Assembly: GCA_016187725.1 (NCBI GenBank)
Contig: JACPJE010000137.1
Location: 1 to 49,392 of the forward strand
From: Candidatus Latescibacterota bacterium
Lineage (GTDB): Bacteria; Latescibacterota; UBA2968; UBA8231
Reading direction: 5' to 3'
DNA: 49,392 nt
Shown: positions 1-7,080 of the stretch, piece by piece
Numbering within the stretch: the stretch's first letter is position 1
How the letters are laid out: the number at the start of each line of letters is the position of its first letter
Notes under the pieces: model-generated
The model's input: only the letters and a program-made list of their open reading frames with translations
The model's database searches: none
What the model was told of the DNA's origin: nothing
Program-made: the position numbers and the translations under genes

Positions 1-65
1 CGCTCCCTAAACCTCGCATTGTGGTCCAGCTATGGACCCCGTAGCGGCAAGTCGTATCCACGGAG

Positions 66-140
66 GAGCCGGATGGTGGAAATCTCCAAGTCCGGATCTG
101 GGGAGGGCCTCGGCTGGGTAACTGGCCGAGGCTACTCGAC
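66..140 (+). mobile_element. Group II intron 3' end (domains V and VI)
   Basis: Positions 66-98 match the conserved domain V hairpin of bacterial group II introns: it opens with GAGCCGGATG and closes with GTCCGGATC around a GAAA-type loop. It is followed by a long GC-rich hairpin at about 106-132 (domain VI) and a terminal CTACTCGAC at 132-140, the usual 3' end of such introns. In the catalytic triad AGC, the G normally faces U; here it faces A (position 96-97 region), so the ribozyme may be weakened. The rest of the intron, including any reverse transcriptase ORF, would lie to the left of the window. Bases 141-344 show no convincing gene. Domain V is seen directly; the exact splice site is inferred. 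Confidence 0.72.
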
Positions 141-344
141 AACGGAGAATATTGTACGTTAAGGCCGGAGGTGGATGGGGCGCTGAGGCAGGCCGGATTC
201 GGTCAGCATCAGAACTCCTTTTCCCGTCCAGCCCCGCACGCCGGCACTGAGGGACGCGCGGGCGAGCGGGTCCTTTGGCCCTCGCTGAGGTCGGATCGCC
301 TGTCTGCGGCCGTTTGGGAAGGCCGATTTTCGGCTAGTGGCTAC

Positions 345-542
345 TCAAGCCTGGCGGCTTCTGGCCGGTCTTGGGGAACGGCGCGGCTTTTCCCTGGAGG
401 CCGTGAGCTGGTCCTCGGTGGGAAGCGGTCGGTCTGCCTTGCGGATGGCTTCCAGCGCGGCCAGGGCTTTGGCTTTTGAACCTCTGGCCGCGCGCTCGGC
501 CATCCTCGCTTGGATGGCCTTTGTCTGTGAGGTTGGCTTCAT
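345..542 (-). CDS. Small basic protein translationally coupled to the TIR-like gene
   Basis: This is a 65-residue, strongly basic and alanine-rich protein with a predicted helical centre and an Arg/Pro-rich tail. A longer start exists 13 codons upstream, but the ATG at 542 forms a 4-base ATGA overlap with the stop of the preceding TIR-like gene, which argues for this start and for coupled translation. I do not recognise a family. As the last gene of the cassette at 345-1638 it could be a small nucleic-acid-binding partner or an antitoxin-like component; that is inference from size, charge and position only. Confidence 0.55.
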   Translation of the reverse strand: MKPTSQTKAIQARMAERAARGSKAKALAALEAIRKADRPLPTEDQLTASREKPRRSPRPARSRQA

Positions 543-1180
543 GGTGCTGTTAGGCCGACCTGTGCGTTCAGTTTCAGCCATTGTTCGACCAGGACGACGT
601 AGTCGTTGAACGTCAGTTCATCTTCTTTGAGGCGAAGCTTGCCACACATCGCGGGAAGCTCCAGGCGAAACAACGCGTAGCGTTCCGCGATGGCGGTGCC
701 GCCGGGAATCACCATGGACTTCGGCGTGGCGTTACTCAGCCAATTACGAACCACCCTTATGGCCTGTTTGGGATCGCCGCGATGCTCGGAAATATCCTGG
801 CCAGAGATGTCAGAGAGGAATTTCTGATACCGGTAACGCTCCGTGTCCAGAATAAGGCAGACCTTGTTCTTCTGCTCCGCACGACCGAACTGCTTGGCGC
901 CGAGGAAGATGCCAAGTTCCAGCGGCATATTGAAGCGCGGTAACCCAGTGGCGGCGTCGGCTTCTGTCCGCGAGATGTCGTGGATGCCGAACTTACACGC
1001 CGCAATGATCTTCTCAACCTTCTCAATACGAACCTGGCTCGCGTCGTCGATCTCCAACGCACAGCGCGCGAGATACCCGCAATCGTAGACCGCAAACACG
1101 AGAGCTTCAAAGAGAGGCCGGTACGCCGCGTCAAAAGGGCAATTGATGAAGACGCTACGGTCGTATTTTGGCGACGTCAT
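539..1180 (-). CDS. TIR-like/Rossmann-type standalone protein, putative nucleotide-acting effector
   Basis: The 213-residue protein opens with a beta-strand and the motif FINCPFD (11-17), followed by LFEALVFAV, then IHDISR (66-71) and PRFNMPLELG (81-90). This arrangement resembles short standalone proteins with a TIR-like or related nucleotide-binding fold, in which the Glu of the MPxELG motif (E88 here) sits where TIR NADases carry their catalytic glutamate. The C-terminal half is helical with a conserved-looking DELTFNDY segment near residues 190-197. The gene starts three bases after a 58-residue basic protein and overlaps the next small gene by 4 bases. Function is unproven; a role in phage defence or stress-triggered NAD cleavage is a hypothesis, and an uncharacterised conserved protein is the safe call. 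Confidence 0.72.
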   Translation of the reverse strand: MTSPKYDRSVFINCPFDAAYRPLFEALVFAVYDCGYLARCALEIDDASQVRIEKVEKIIAACKFGIHDISRTEADAATGLPRFNMPLELGIFLGAKQFGRAEQKNKVCLILDTERYRYQKFLSDISGQDISEHRGDPKQAIRVVRNWLSNATPKSMVIPGGTAIAERYALFRLELPAMCGKLRLKEDELTFNDYVVLVEQWLKLNAQVGLTAP

Positions 1181-1183
1181 GAG

Positions 1184-1360
1184 CTACTTACGCTTCTTAG
1201 CGGAAGTCTTCCCGGAATGGGTCCGACTCTCTCCCTTCACAACATACTGGCCACTTATGCTTTTACGCGAAGCCATGACAGAACGCACGGCGGCAGTAAC
1301 CTCGCTCCGCTTTACGGAGGCAGCACGTCTCGTTGTGAGGATGGGACGGAGTTTGGCCAT
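1184..1360 (-). CDS. Small Lys/Arg-rich protein (58 aa) leading the TIR-like gene
   Basis: A short reading frame starts with MAKLRPILTTRRAAS and ends KTSAKKRK. It is highly basic, has no membrane segment and no cysteine. A GGAGG Shine-Dalgarno lies about 10 bases before the ATG at 1360. Its stop is only three bases upstream of the ATG of the TIR-like gene, and it begins 29 bases after the stop of the AbrB-like gene, so it fits inside one transcript. I recognise no family. It is easy to miss because of its length; operon geometry and the good ribosome-binding site are the support. Confidence 0.55.
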   Translation of the reverse strand: MAKLRPILTTRRAASVKRSEVTAAVRSVMASRKSISGQYVVKGESRTHSGKTSAKKRK

Positions 1361-1389
1361 GTCGAATATGCCTCCAGATGTCGGGTGCG

Positions 1390-1638
1390 TTACTTTGCCG
1401 TACGCCGGAGAGCGCGGACGGCGGTCTTGGCCGTACGGAAGGGGCCGATGGACCGGCCCTTGTCGTAGTCCTCAAGGGCCAGGGCGACTTCGCGGTCAAC
1501 CACGCTCTTCGGGGTCAGGGTGATCTTGGTCCCCTCGATTTCGACCTCCAGGAGGTCGCCCACGGCCAGCCCCGCCTTCTGGCGGATCTCCGTGGGGAGC
1601 GTGACCTGATACTTTTCTTTGACCTTGACCAGGGACAT
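1390..1638 (-). CDS. AbrB/MazE/SpoVT-family DNA-binding protein (antitoxin-like)
   Basis: The 82-residue protein carries the swapped-hairpin AbrB signature near its N-terminus: VKVKEKYQVTLPTEIRQKAG, then GDLLEVEIEG. Such proteins bind DNA as dimers and commonly autoregulate toxin-antitoxin operons. The C-terminal tail (residues 45-82) ends in GPFRTAKTAVRALRR, as in antitoxins of type II modules. The start at 1638 is chosen over a GTG/ATG 10 codons upstream because GAGGAGAA lies 8 bases before it. No RelE, PIN or MazF toxin follows; instead the next genes are the 58-residue protein, the TIR-like protein and the 65-residue protein, so the regulator probably controls that cassette. Confidence 0.85.
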   Translation of the reverse strand: MSLVKVKEKYQVTLPTEIRQKAGLAVGDLLEVEIEGTKITLTPKSVVDREVALALEDYDKGRSIGPFRTAKTAVRALRRTAK

Positions 1639-1692
1639 AGCAGATTCTCCTCGCTCCAGAGCGTTCAAAAGTTGGAAAGTTGGACTAGAGCA

Positions 1693-1720
1693 AATATAGG
1701 GAAAAAAGACCGGAACTCAA
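1693..1720 (-). promoter_or_regulatory. Putative sigma-70 promoter of the AbrB/TIR-like cassette
   Basis: On the minus strand TTGAGT (1715-1720) and TATATT (1693-1698) are separated by 16 bases and point into the AbrB-like gene, about 55 bases upstream of its start. It is the only promoter-like element seen before the four-gene cassette. The spacing is acceptable but the -35 box matches only 4 of 6 positions. Confidence 0.4.
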
Positions 1721-1723
1721 GGG

Positions 1724-2068
1724 GTGGCAGACAAAGGAAAGGAAGTCTCCTTGACCCAGGAACTCGTCGTTCTGAAGTCCCACCAGGTAAAGCGGACCGC
1801 CTCAGCCGGCCTCCCGGCCCTCATCGCCGTTGCCGGCCCCAAGGCTGCCCGCCGCTTTATCGAGTTCTTCACTGCGAACATCCGCAATCCGAACACCCGC
1901 AGGGCCTACCATCGGGCCGTGACGGATTTCTTTGGTTGGTGCGAGCAGCACCGGCTGGAGGAGTTGGGGGAAATCCAGCCAATCCATGTGGCGGCCTATA
2001 TAGTGTCTGACCGAAAACTCCCTATTGTGGAGGTTGTTTTTGGAGGTTTTCTTAATGTGGTACTTTGA
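1724..2068 (+). pseudogene. Truncated tyrosine recombinase (N-terminal SAM-like core-binding domain only)
   Basis: From a GTG start the frame encodes about 93 residues typical of the phage-integrase N-terminal SAM-like domain: ARRFIEFFTANIRNPNTRRAY, then FFGWCEQHRLEEL and HVAAYI. Homology stops abruptly at about position 2002, followed by about 22 unrelated residues to a stop at 2068. The catalytic domain with the R-H-R-Y residues is absent. The break coincides with the left limit of the ISNCY-like element, so the recombinase was most likely cut by that insertion; no matching 3' half is seen on the other side at 4392-4616. It probably belonged to the mobile element that carried this island. 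Confidence 0.8.
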
Positions 2069-2202
2069 GCAAAGCTGTTTTTACTCGCGCGCATAAGTTG
2101 TATAGGGACCCCCCACGTAGAACCGGGTTTCGGAGCGGGAAAATCCCTGGTTAGGCCTACACCTCTCCCTTCCCATGAGGCCAACGGGTGGATCGGGAGG
2201 GT

Positions 2203-2228
2203 CTTCGCGCCGCTCAGGCGGCGCGAAG
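2203..2228. repeat. Perfect 10-bp inverted repeat at the transposase stop
   Basis: CTTCGCGCCG and CGGCGCGAAG pair perfectly around a 6-base loop. The left arm and loop overlap the true end of the transposase frame (TGA at 2214-2216). There is no T-run on either side, so it is not a standard intrinsic terminator; it could be part of the IS end. Confidence 0.6.
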
Positions 2229-3585
2229 CAGTCGGCGGCGCGTTTGCCGCTGACGGACCCGGGCCGCTTGGTAGTACAGCCAGGCCCCTAGCTGCTGGAT
2301 ATTGCGCGCCACCACCGCCAGGGCGACCTAGCGGCGAAAGCCATCGAGCCCGTGGTCCAGACAGCGATCCAGGCCATGCACCTCCAGGGCGTTAATCGCC
2401 GACTCCACCGCGGCATGTTGGCGCCGGGCCGCCACAAACTCCTCGGCGGCTTCCCAGGCGGCCTCGGTTTTAGGCGGGGTGCCACGCGACGGCAAAACCG
2501 ACACGTCTAATAACGACCGCAGCTGGGTGCGGTTGTCCGGGGTGTAGAAGCCCCGATCGAAACTGCAGCGCTTCAGTTGAGGAAAGCGCTGCTGGGTCTC
2601 TTTGACCATCGGCACCGCCACCGCTTCGTCGGTCTCGCCTTGCAGAAGGCGGTGATGCAGGATGAAGCCATATTCATCTTCTAGAATACATACCGGCAGG
2701 CCCAGTTCTACCGGCACCCCGGCTTTGCCCTTGCTGATCCACGCGGTGTAGGGTTCAAACAGGGAGAAGACTTTGTCGCTGTGCGGGATCGTCTCGCCCT
2801 GGAGCACCCGGCGTTCGATCTGCTCAAGCTGGCGGTAGGCATGGAGCACAAATGCTTCCATGACTTCCCGCTCGAGGACGGTTTCCCCCGTCGGCAATTG
2901 GGCCAGGGTCACCTCGGTCCGCTGCACCAGGGTGCGACCCAGTTCCAGATAGGCCCGGTAGGCTTTGCGCAGCGCTTTGGTCCGCGGCACCTGCGGCTTC
3001 TCCACGGTAGTCGCAGCGGGCTTTAACCGTTGCACGCGACGAAACAAGCGCTTGACTTGGCGCAGATTATAGCCGCTCTTACCCCACCCCGAAAGCCCAT
3101 AGCGCTGACTCACGCGGGCGCTCCAGATAATCAGCTTGCGCAACGCATCCCACCGCAGGTTGATATCGGTGGGGTAGTGCACATCCGTTTCCACGACAAA
3201 GGAATCACATCGACCGCTTAAGCCTTCGGAAGCTTTTTTTTTACCACCTGATGACCGGCGTTGACCACCAGCTGGTTGATCCGATCCAGAATCTCCGGGG
3301 TCAGCAACGACACCTTATCCTTCAAGGTCTGCACCTGATAGGGGGTCGCATCTTCCACCCCATGCCCCAACATCTGCCGCAAGGTGCGATGCTGGTTGGC
3401 CATCTCCTGCAGCCGATCATCATCCCAGTTCAGATTCAAACGCACCACCCCCAACACCAGAATCCGCCACAGCGCCATCCCGGGGCGACCGGTGGTGCGA
3501 TCCACCTCGGGCGGGATCATCTCGTCCAGAATCTGGAAGAGTTCCGCCCGCAGGGTCGGGTTGACATAGAGAAGGACGAGCTATC
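2214..3585 (-). pseudogene. ISNCY-family transposase, frameshifted and nonsense-interrupted
   Basis: Two frames together encode one DDE transposase. The upstream frame (to 3218) includes RPGMALWRILVLGVVRLNLN and ends after a run of nine A; the downstream frame carries the catalytic-looking VVETDVHYPTD, the SFDRGFYTPDN segment and an AVESAINALEVHGLDRC segment. A -1 shift at the A9 run (3234-3242) joins them. A TAG at 2328-2330 interrupts the C-terminus; reading through it gives 37 more residues that continue a transposase-like ending (VALAVVARNIQQLGAWLYY). The N-terminus is also missing: upstream of 3585 the frame meets a stop near the start of the next transposase gene. Three lesions make this a probable pseudogene, though the A9 shift itself may be programmed. 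Confidence 0.78.
3234..3242 (-). other. Slippery A9 run (-1 frameshift site)
   Basis: On the minus strand the run GTA-AAA-AAA-AAG provides an A-AAA-AAG heptamer in the upstream frame. A -1 shift here connects the two transposase frames, including the region RCDSFVVETDVHYPTD that lies before any start codon of the downstream frame. Such runs are known sites of programmed -1 frameshifting or transcriptional slippage in insertion sequences. Confidence 0.65.
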
Positions 3586-3605
3586 TTCAGGAAGGAACAA
3601 CTCTT

Positions 3606-4391
3606 ATGCCTACCGAAGCATTCATCACCGCCCTGTTCTGCCGCGTGGACGACATGATGCTGGACGTGCCGAAGCACGCCCAAGCCCGGCTGTATCCCAG
3701 CGAGATCGTCACGCTGGCCTTGCTGTTCGCCCTCAAAGGGGTCGGGGAGCGAGCCTTCTACCGGTGGGTAGAGCGCGACTGGCGGCAGCTGTTTCCCCAG
3801 CTGCCCGACCGCACCCGGCTGTTCCGCTTGTTCCAAACCCACCAGGCGTGGACCGACCGCTTCCTGGCCGCCCCCACCGTGCTGGGCGTGGCCGACACCT
3901 ATGGGATTGAACTGCTCCACCCCTGGCGCGAGGGCCGCAGCCCGAAGCAGATCGGCAAAAAGGGGCTGTCCAACCATCGCTGGATCATCGGCGGCAAGCT
4001 GGGCTTCGTGCTCAACCAGTGGGGCTTGGTCACCGCCTGGGAGTGTGCGACCGCCAATGTCCACGACTCGACTTTTCACCCGCTGGTGGCCCGCTTCCAG
4101 GAAGAGATGATCGTGCTGACCGACACCGCCTTTCATGCCCAGCAGGGCGATCCCCCGAATATGAAGGTCTGCCCCCGCGGCACCTGGAATGACCGGATGG
4201 TGGTGGAGACCGTGTGGTCGATGCTCACCACCGTCTGCCATTTCAAGAAAATGGCGCATCGGGTCTGGGCCTCCTTTCGTGCCCGTCTGGCCTTCACCCT
4301 GGCCGCGTTCAATATCCTGGTGCAGTGGCACGGCCTGAAGCCGGACGAGAACGGCCTGATCCATCTGTCGATCGCTGAATTCGGCCTGTGA
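3606..4391 (+). CDS. DDE-type transposase, IS982/IS4-like
   Basis: The intact 261-residue protein shows an N-terminal helical domain (RVDDMMLDVPKHAQARLYPS), then the DDE nuclease core: VADTYGIELLHPWREGRSPK (about 98-117), KKGLSNHRWIIGGKLG, IVLTDTAFHAQQGDP (about 175-189) and WNDRMVVETVWSMLT with the third acidic residue (about 198-212). A strong AGGAAGGAA ribosome-binding site precedes the ATG. The family name is from memory of similar proteins and is less certain than the transposase call. Its upstream flank abuts the broken 5' end of the ISNCY-like transposase, so this element probably inserted into or deleted into the older one. Clear terminal inverted repeats were not found. The stretch 4392-4616 shows no gene. 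Confidence 0.85.
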   Translation: MPTEAFITALFCRVDDMMLDVPKHAQARLYPSEIVTLALLFALKGVGERAFYRWVERDWRQLFPQLPDRTRLFRLFQTHQAWTDRFLAAPTVLGVADTYGIELLHPWREGRSPKQIGKKGLSNHRWIIGGKLGFVLNQWGLVTAWECATANVHDSTFHPLVARFQEEMIVLTDTAFHAQQGDPPNMKVCPRGTWNDRMVVETVWSMLTTVCHFKKMAHRVWASFRARLAFTLAAFNILVQWHGLKPDENGLIHLSIAEFGL

Positions 4392-4616
4392 AACTAGCAC
4401 CATTGGTTAGCTACCGCCGACAGCGATGGGCGTCTCGAATAGCCGCCGCGCATACGGCCCATCCTCAAGGCGGTCTGAATCAACGCGCCGACCGACGTCG
4501 GCGCAGCACCACCACGCAACTAAACTACTCGCGCTCGTGTCTCAAGATCCTTGACAAGCTCCGGACCACCTTGGGCACGGTAGGGCGTATTGCATTCCTA
4601 GCAGGGGGTTCCCAAC

Positions 4617-5561
4617 ATGAGGAGAGTACTAACCATCGCGGTGGTCGCCGGGCTTAGTGTGGGTTACAACCTTACATGGGGCGTCTTGGTGGTGGGGGCA
4701 GGTGCAAACTCGGGGGCATTGGAGTGCGGTGCACTTACCGCCGACCTAAACGCCGATGGTGTAGTGGACTTCGCCGACTTTTTCATTCTTGCGGACCAGT
4801 TCGGGCTTTCCTGCTCCAGGACGTCCGGCACCGAGAAGACAGCCCTGCTGTCCAACGGTGTCACGATGAGCTTTGTCTGGATCGCGCCGGGGACTTTCAC
4901 GATGGGTTCCCCCTCCTCGGAGCCTAGACGGTATGATAGCGAGGGGCCACAACACCGAGTGACTATAAGCCGGGGGTTTTACCTAGGGAAGTATGAGGTC
5001 ACCCAAGAGCAATGGGAGAGTGTGATCGGAACGCGGCCTTGGTTGGGGGAGGAATATGTGGAGGTGGCCCCAAACAATCCGGCTGTGTACGTCAGTTGGG
5101 GCGACACGCAAATTCTGATCCATCGTCTGAATGAGGCTGCCGGAGATTCACTTTACCAGCTGCCAAGTGAGGCAGAATGGGAGTATGCATGTAGGGCAGG
5201 GACGACGACGAGTTGGTCATTTGGCAATGACTGGCTTCAGTTGTGGGACTATGCATGGTATATTGAAAACACCTATGATCGCGGGCAGAATCATGCCGTC
5301 CAAGTGGGGACCAGGCTTCCGAATCCTTGGGGCCTCTTCGACATGCACGGGAATGTAAGCGAGTGGTGTCAGGACTGGTATGAAGACTATTCTGCAAACA
5401 ACCAGACGGATCCATCCGGTCCTTCTAAGGGATCTTACCGGGTCTATAGGGGCGGGGGGTACTTCTCCGTCTACCCCAGCACCCGTTCGGCATACCGCGG
5501 ATTCAGCGTTCCGGACAATCGTTCATATACCATTGGTGTGCGCCTGGTACGGACCAAGTAG
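4617..5561 (+). CDS. Secreted SUMF1/FGE-fold protein with N-terminal EF-hand/dockerin-like loop
   Basis: The 314-residue protein begins with a Sec signal peptide (about 1-25), followed by a single calcium-binding loop DLNADGVVDFAD (43-54) of dockerin/EF-hand type, and then a SUMF1 domain (about 75-312): MSFVWIAPGTFTMGS, YEVTQEQWESVIG, QLPSEAEWEYACRAG, GLFDMHGNVSEWCQDWYEDY, and a C-terminal RVYRGGGYF. The formylglycine-generating enzymes that modify sulfatases use a Cys pair near the C-terminus; here that region reads STRSAYRGF without cysteine, so sulfatase-activating activity is unlikely. Its base composition is less GC-rich than its neighbours, fitting the accessory island. Likely an exported binding or structural protein; partner unknown. 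Confidence 0.85.
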   Translation: MRRVLTIAVVAGLSVGYNLTWGVLVVGAGANSGALECGALTADLNADGVVDFADFFILADQFGLSCSRTSGTEKTALLSNGVTMSFVWIAPGTFTMGSPSSEPRRYDSEGPQHRVTISRGFYLGKYEVTQEQWESVIGTRPWLGEEYVEVAPNNPAVYVSWGDTQILIHRLNEAAGDSLYQLPSEAEWEYACRAGTTTSWSFGNDWLQLWDYAWYIENTYDRGQNHAVQVGTRLPNPWGLFDMHGNVSEWCQDWYEDYSANNQTDPSGPSKGSYRVYRGGGYFSVYPSTRSAYRGFSVPDNRSYTIGVRLVRTK

Positions 5562-5708
5562 GTTTTCTGCCCGCGTTCCGTCTGGTGGGTCAAGTGCTTT
5601 CCACCTGAACACCTGTGGCTGGACCCAAAAGAAGTCACATCGTTTCCTTCCCGCCAATCCCTATCGACACCCCTACGAGGTGTGATGGCGCTGCACCGCT
5701 ACACTGGG

Positions 5709-5996
5709 CTAGGAAGCAGTATTTTCAGCTTCTGTCCCTGTCCGCCGCCACCATACCAGGATGCCGGCCTTCACCGCTTCCGGCAACTGGCCCCAGGGTT
5801 CGACCACCTGGGCGAGGTCTGAGGGGTACATGCTGGGAACATGCTCGGGGCGCTCGGAAGTGCCTTCAGTGTGTTCTGAAACTGCGGGATTCTGTGTTGA
5901 GGCACAGGAGGGCGAGGCCGACATATCCTTGTCCTTCAGGTCCGGGAACACCTTCCGCCAGGGGATCAACTCGTTTTCCTTCTTGTTTTGGAGCAA
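5709..5996 (-). pseudogene. Integrase-like C-terminal tail, copy 1
   Basis: The 95-residue frame has no recognisable catalytic domain. Its C-terminal half (PEHVPSMYPSDLAQVVEPWG followed by LPEAVKAGILVWW) matches the tail at 6781-7048, and resembles C-terminal extensions of tyrosine integrases in planctomycete-like bacteria (from memory). The N-terminal half is unrelated between the two copies apart from a Ser/Thr/Pro/Glu-rich linker. I read it as a leftover 3' end of an integrase gene, but a small free-standing protein with this motif cannot be excluded. The intergenic stretch 5562-5708 to its left and 5997-6132 to its right show nothing else. Confidence 0.45.
5815..5846. repeat. 32-bp exact direct repeat, partner at 6869-6900
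   Basis: The 32 bases 5815-5846 are identical to 6869-6900 and sit inside a longer, about 150-bp, imperfect repeat covering the integrase-like tails. The copies are in the same orientation and bracket the DUF3800 gene, so recombination between them could excise or amplify that gene. Confidence 0.85.
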
Positions 5997-6132
5997 GTAA
6001 GCCGATATATTCTAGTGAAACCGCATCTGTAAGACCTGGGATCGCTGCCCCTGTGTATGCGGGGGACATTCCGCCAGCAACACCAGCGCGGTGGTTAGAA
6101 GCCCCCAGGCTTGAGCGGTTTTTCTTTTCCCC

Positions 6133-6729
6133 CTACAGCCTCACCTCTACTACCTGCCCCTGGATGATCCGCCAGGCCGTTTCGTCCTTCCGTTCGTGCT
6201 TCTGAAAGAGGGTCCAGGCCACCGCATCGGCCACCTGGAGCGCCCGCTCTCGCTGTGAATCCTGGTAATGGAATGCCAGCGCCTTGCCAGCGAGGTGGTC
6301 CAGAGGAGCGCTCAGCGCCTTCTCCAAGAGTTCCTGGAGCCTCATGGAGGTGTAGCGCCTGTCCAGGGTCAAGGAGAGGGAACCAAACCGCTCCAGGGCC
6401 TCCTCCACTGCCCGAGCACAGGCCCTCCGGTACAACTCTTCAGGATCAGCAGGTGGGGAAGCTTTGCTTTTGTCTACTACCACTGCAACCGCGTCGAAGC
6501 CGACCTTCATCGCGTACCTCAGGAGCGCCCCGGTGATGCGCGGCAGGTGTCGGGACGCCTTCAGCTCAGAGGCTCCTCTCAAATGCCGCCTCCAGATTCG
6601 CCGGACTCTCTCGGTGGCCTTCCTCAGCTTTTCCGGGTTTCCGACTACCACCACCGCGACAATGAAGGTACTGGTCGCCCTTTCGGTATAACCCACATCC
6701 CCGGCTTCATCCAGAAACCCGTACTTCAC
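6133..6729 (-). CDS. DUF3800 domain protein
   Basis: The 198-residue protein has the features of DUF3800: an N-terminal FLDEAGDVGY (5-14) with acidic residues typical of an RNase H-like or nuclease-like core, a central strand YAMKVGFDAVAVVVDKS, and the C-terminal LQVADAVAWTLFQKHERKD with the conserved Gln/Val-Ala-Asp. DUF3800 proteins are frequent in defence islands and mobile elements; their activity is not settled. Here the gene sits between two related integrase-like tails, as cargo. Length is slightly short for the family but both ends of the domain are present. Confidence 0.82.
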   Translation of the reverse strand: MKYGFLDEAGDVGYTERATSTFIVAVVVVGNPEKLRKATERVRRIWRRHLRGASELKASRHLPRITGALLRYAMKVGFDAVAVVVDKSKASPPADPEELYRRACARAVEEALERFGSLSLTLDRRYTSMRLQELLEKALSAPLDHLAGKALAFHYQDSQRERALQVADAVAWTLFQKHERKDETAWRIIQGQVVEVRL

Positions 6730-6780
6730 TTTAGCCTGTCTTTCGCCTGTTTATGGGACTTCTCTCGGTGTATCCCAAAT

Positions 6781-7048
6781 CTACTTGATCGCTGAGGCTT
6801 TCACCATCGCCAAAATCCCCGCCTTCATCGGCTCGGGCAGCCGGCCCCAGGCGGCCACCACCTGCGCCAGGTCTGAGGGGTACATGCTGGGAACATGCTC
6901 AGGGCGCGCAGAGGTGCCTGAGGAGTGTTCCAAAACTGTGGGCTTTTGTTCAGGGGGTTGCTCTGCTGAAGGGACAAGCGTTTGATTCCGTGCGAGTTTT
7001 GCATCTTCCTGTGGTGATTCTGCACCAGCAGCCGATGGGGGCGATTTA
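6781..7048 (-). pseudogene. Integrase-like C-terminal tail, copy 2, next to the att-like site
   Basis: Read leftward from the att-like site the frame gives about 85 residues ending PEHVPSMYPSDLAQVVAAWG, then RLPEPMKAGILAMVKASAIK and a stop. The frame continues open through the tRNA-like sequence to 7308, but that part is antisense to the enolase-superfamily gene and not real protein. The tail resembles copy 1 and integrase C-termini. A coding tail abutting the crossover site is what would remain if the attachment site lies inside an integrase gene and integration splits it; simple deletion of the rest is an equally valid reading. Confidence 0.45.
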
Positions 7049-7073
7049 GGTTCGATTCCCTCCACCGCTACCA
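7049..7073 (+). other. tRNA/tmRNA 3'-end fragment, likely attachment site
   Basis: The 25 bases 7049-7073 look like the 3' end of a tRNA or tmRNA on the plus strand: a GGTTCGATTCCC T-loop/T-stem, an acceptor-strand sequence and a terminal CCA. The upstream sequence does not supply the matching T-stem or acceptor strands, so no functional RNA is encoded here. Integrated elements typically leave such a 3' segment at one end of an island. A terminator follows 8 bases later. Confidence 0.65.
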
Positions 7074-7080
7074 CAAGAAA

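Larger units (their letters stand above)
2003..3590 (-). mobile_element. Degenerate ISNCY-like insertion sequence
   Basis: Boundaries are approximate: the left limit is where integrase homology ends, and the right limit is where the reading frame of the transposase is cut just before the neighbouring transposase gene. The element contains one transposase gene split into two frames. I could not identify a convincing pair of terminal inverted repeats, and the 5' end of the transposase is missing, so the element looks immobile. Confidence 0.6.

Noticed and set aside
1263-1499. Overlapping minus-strand frame across the AbrB gene
   Set aside because: No ribosome-binding site, biased composition and no motif; the frames at 1184-1360 and 1390-1638 explain the region better.
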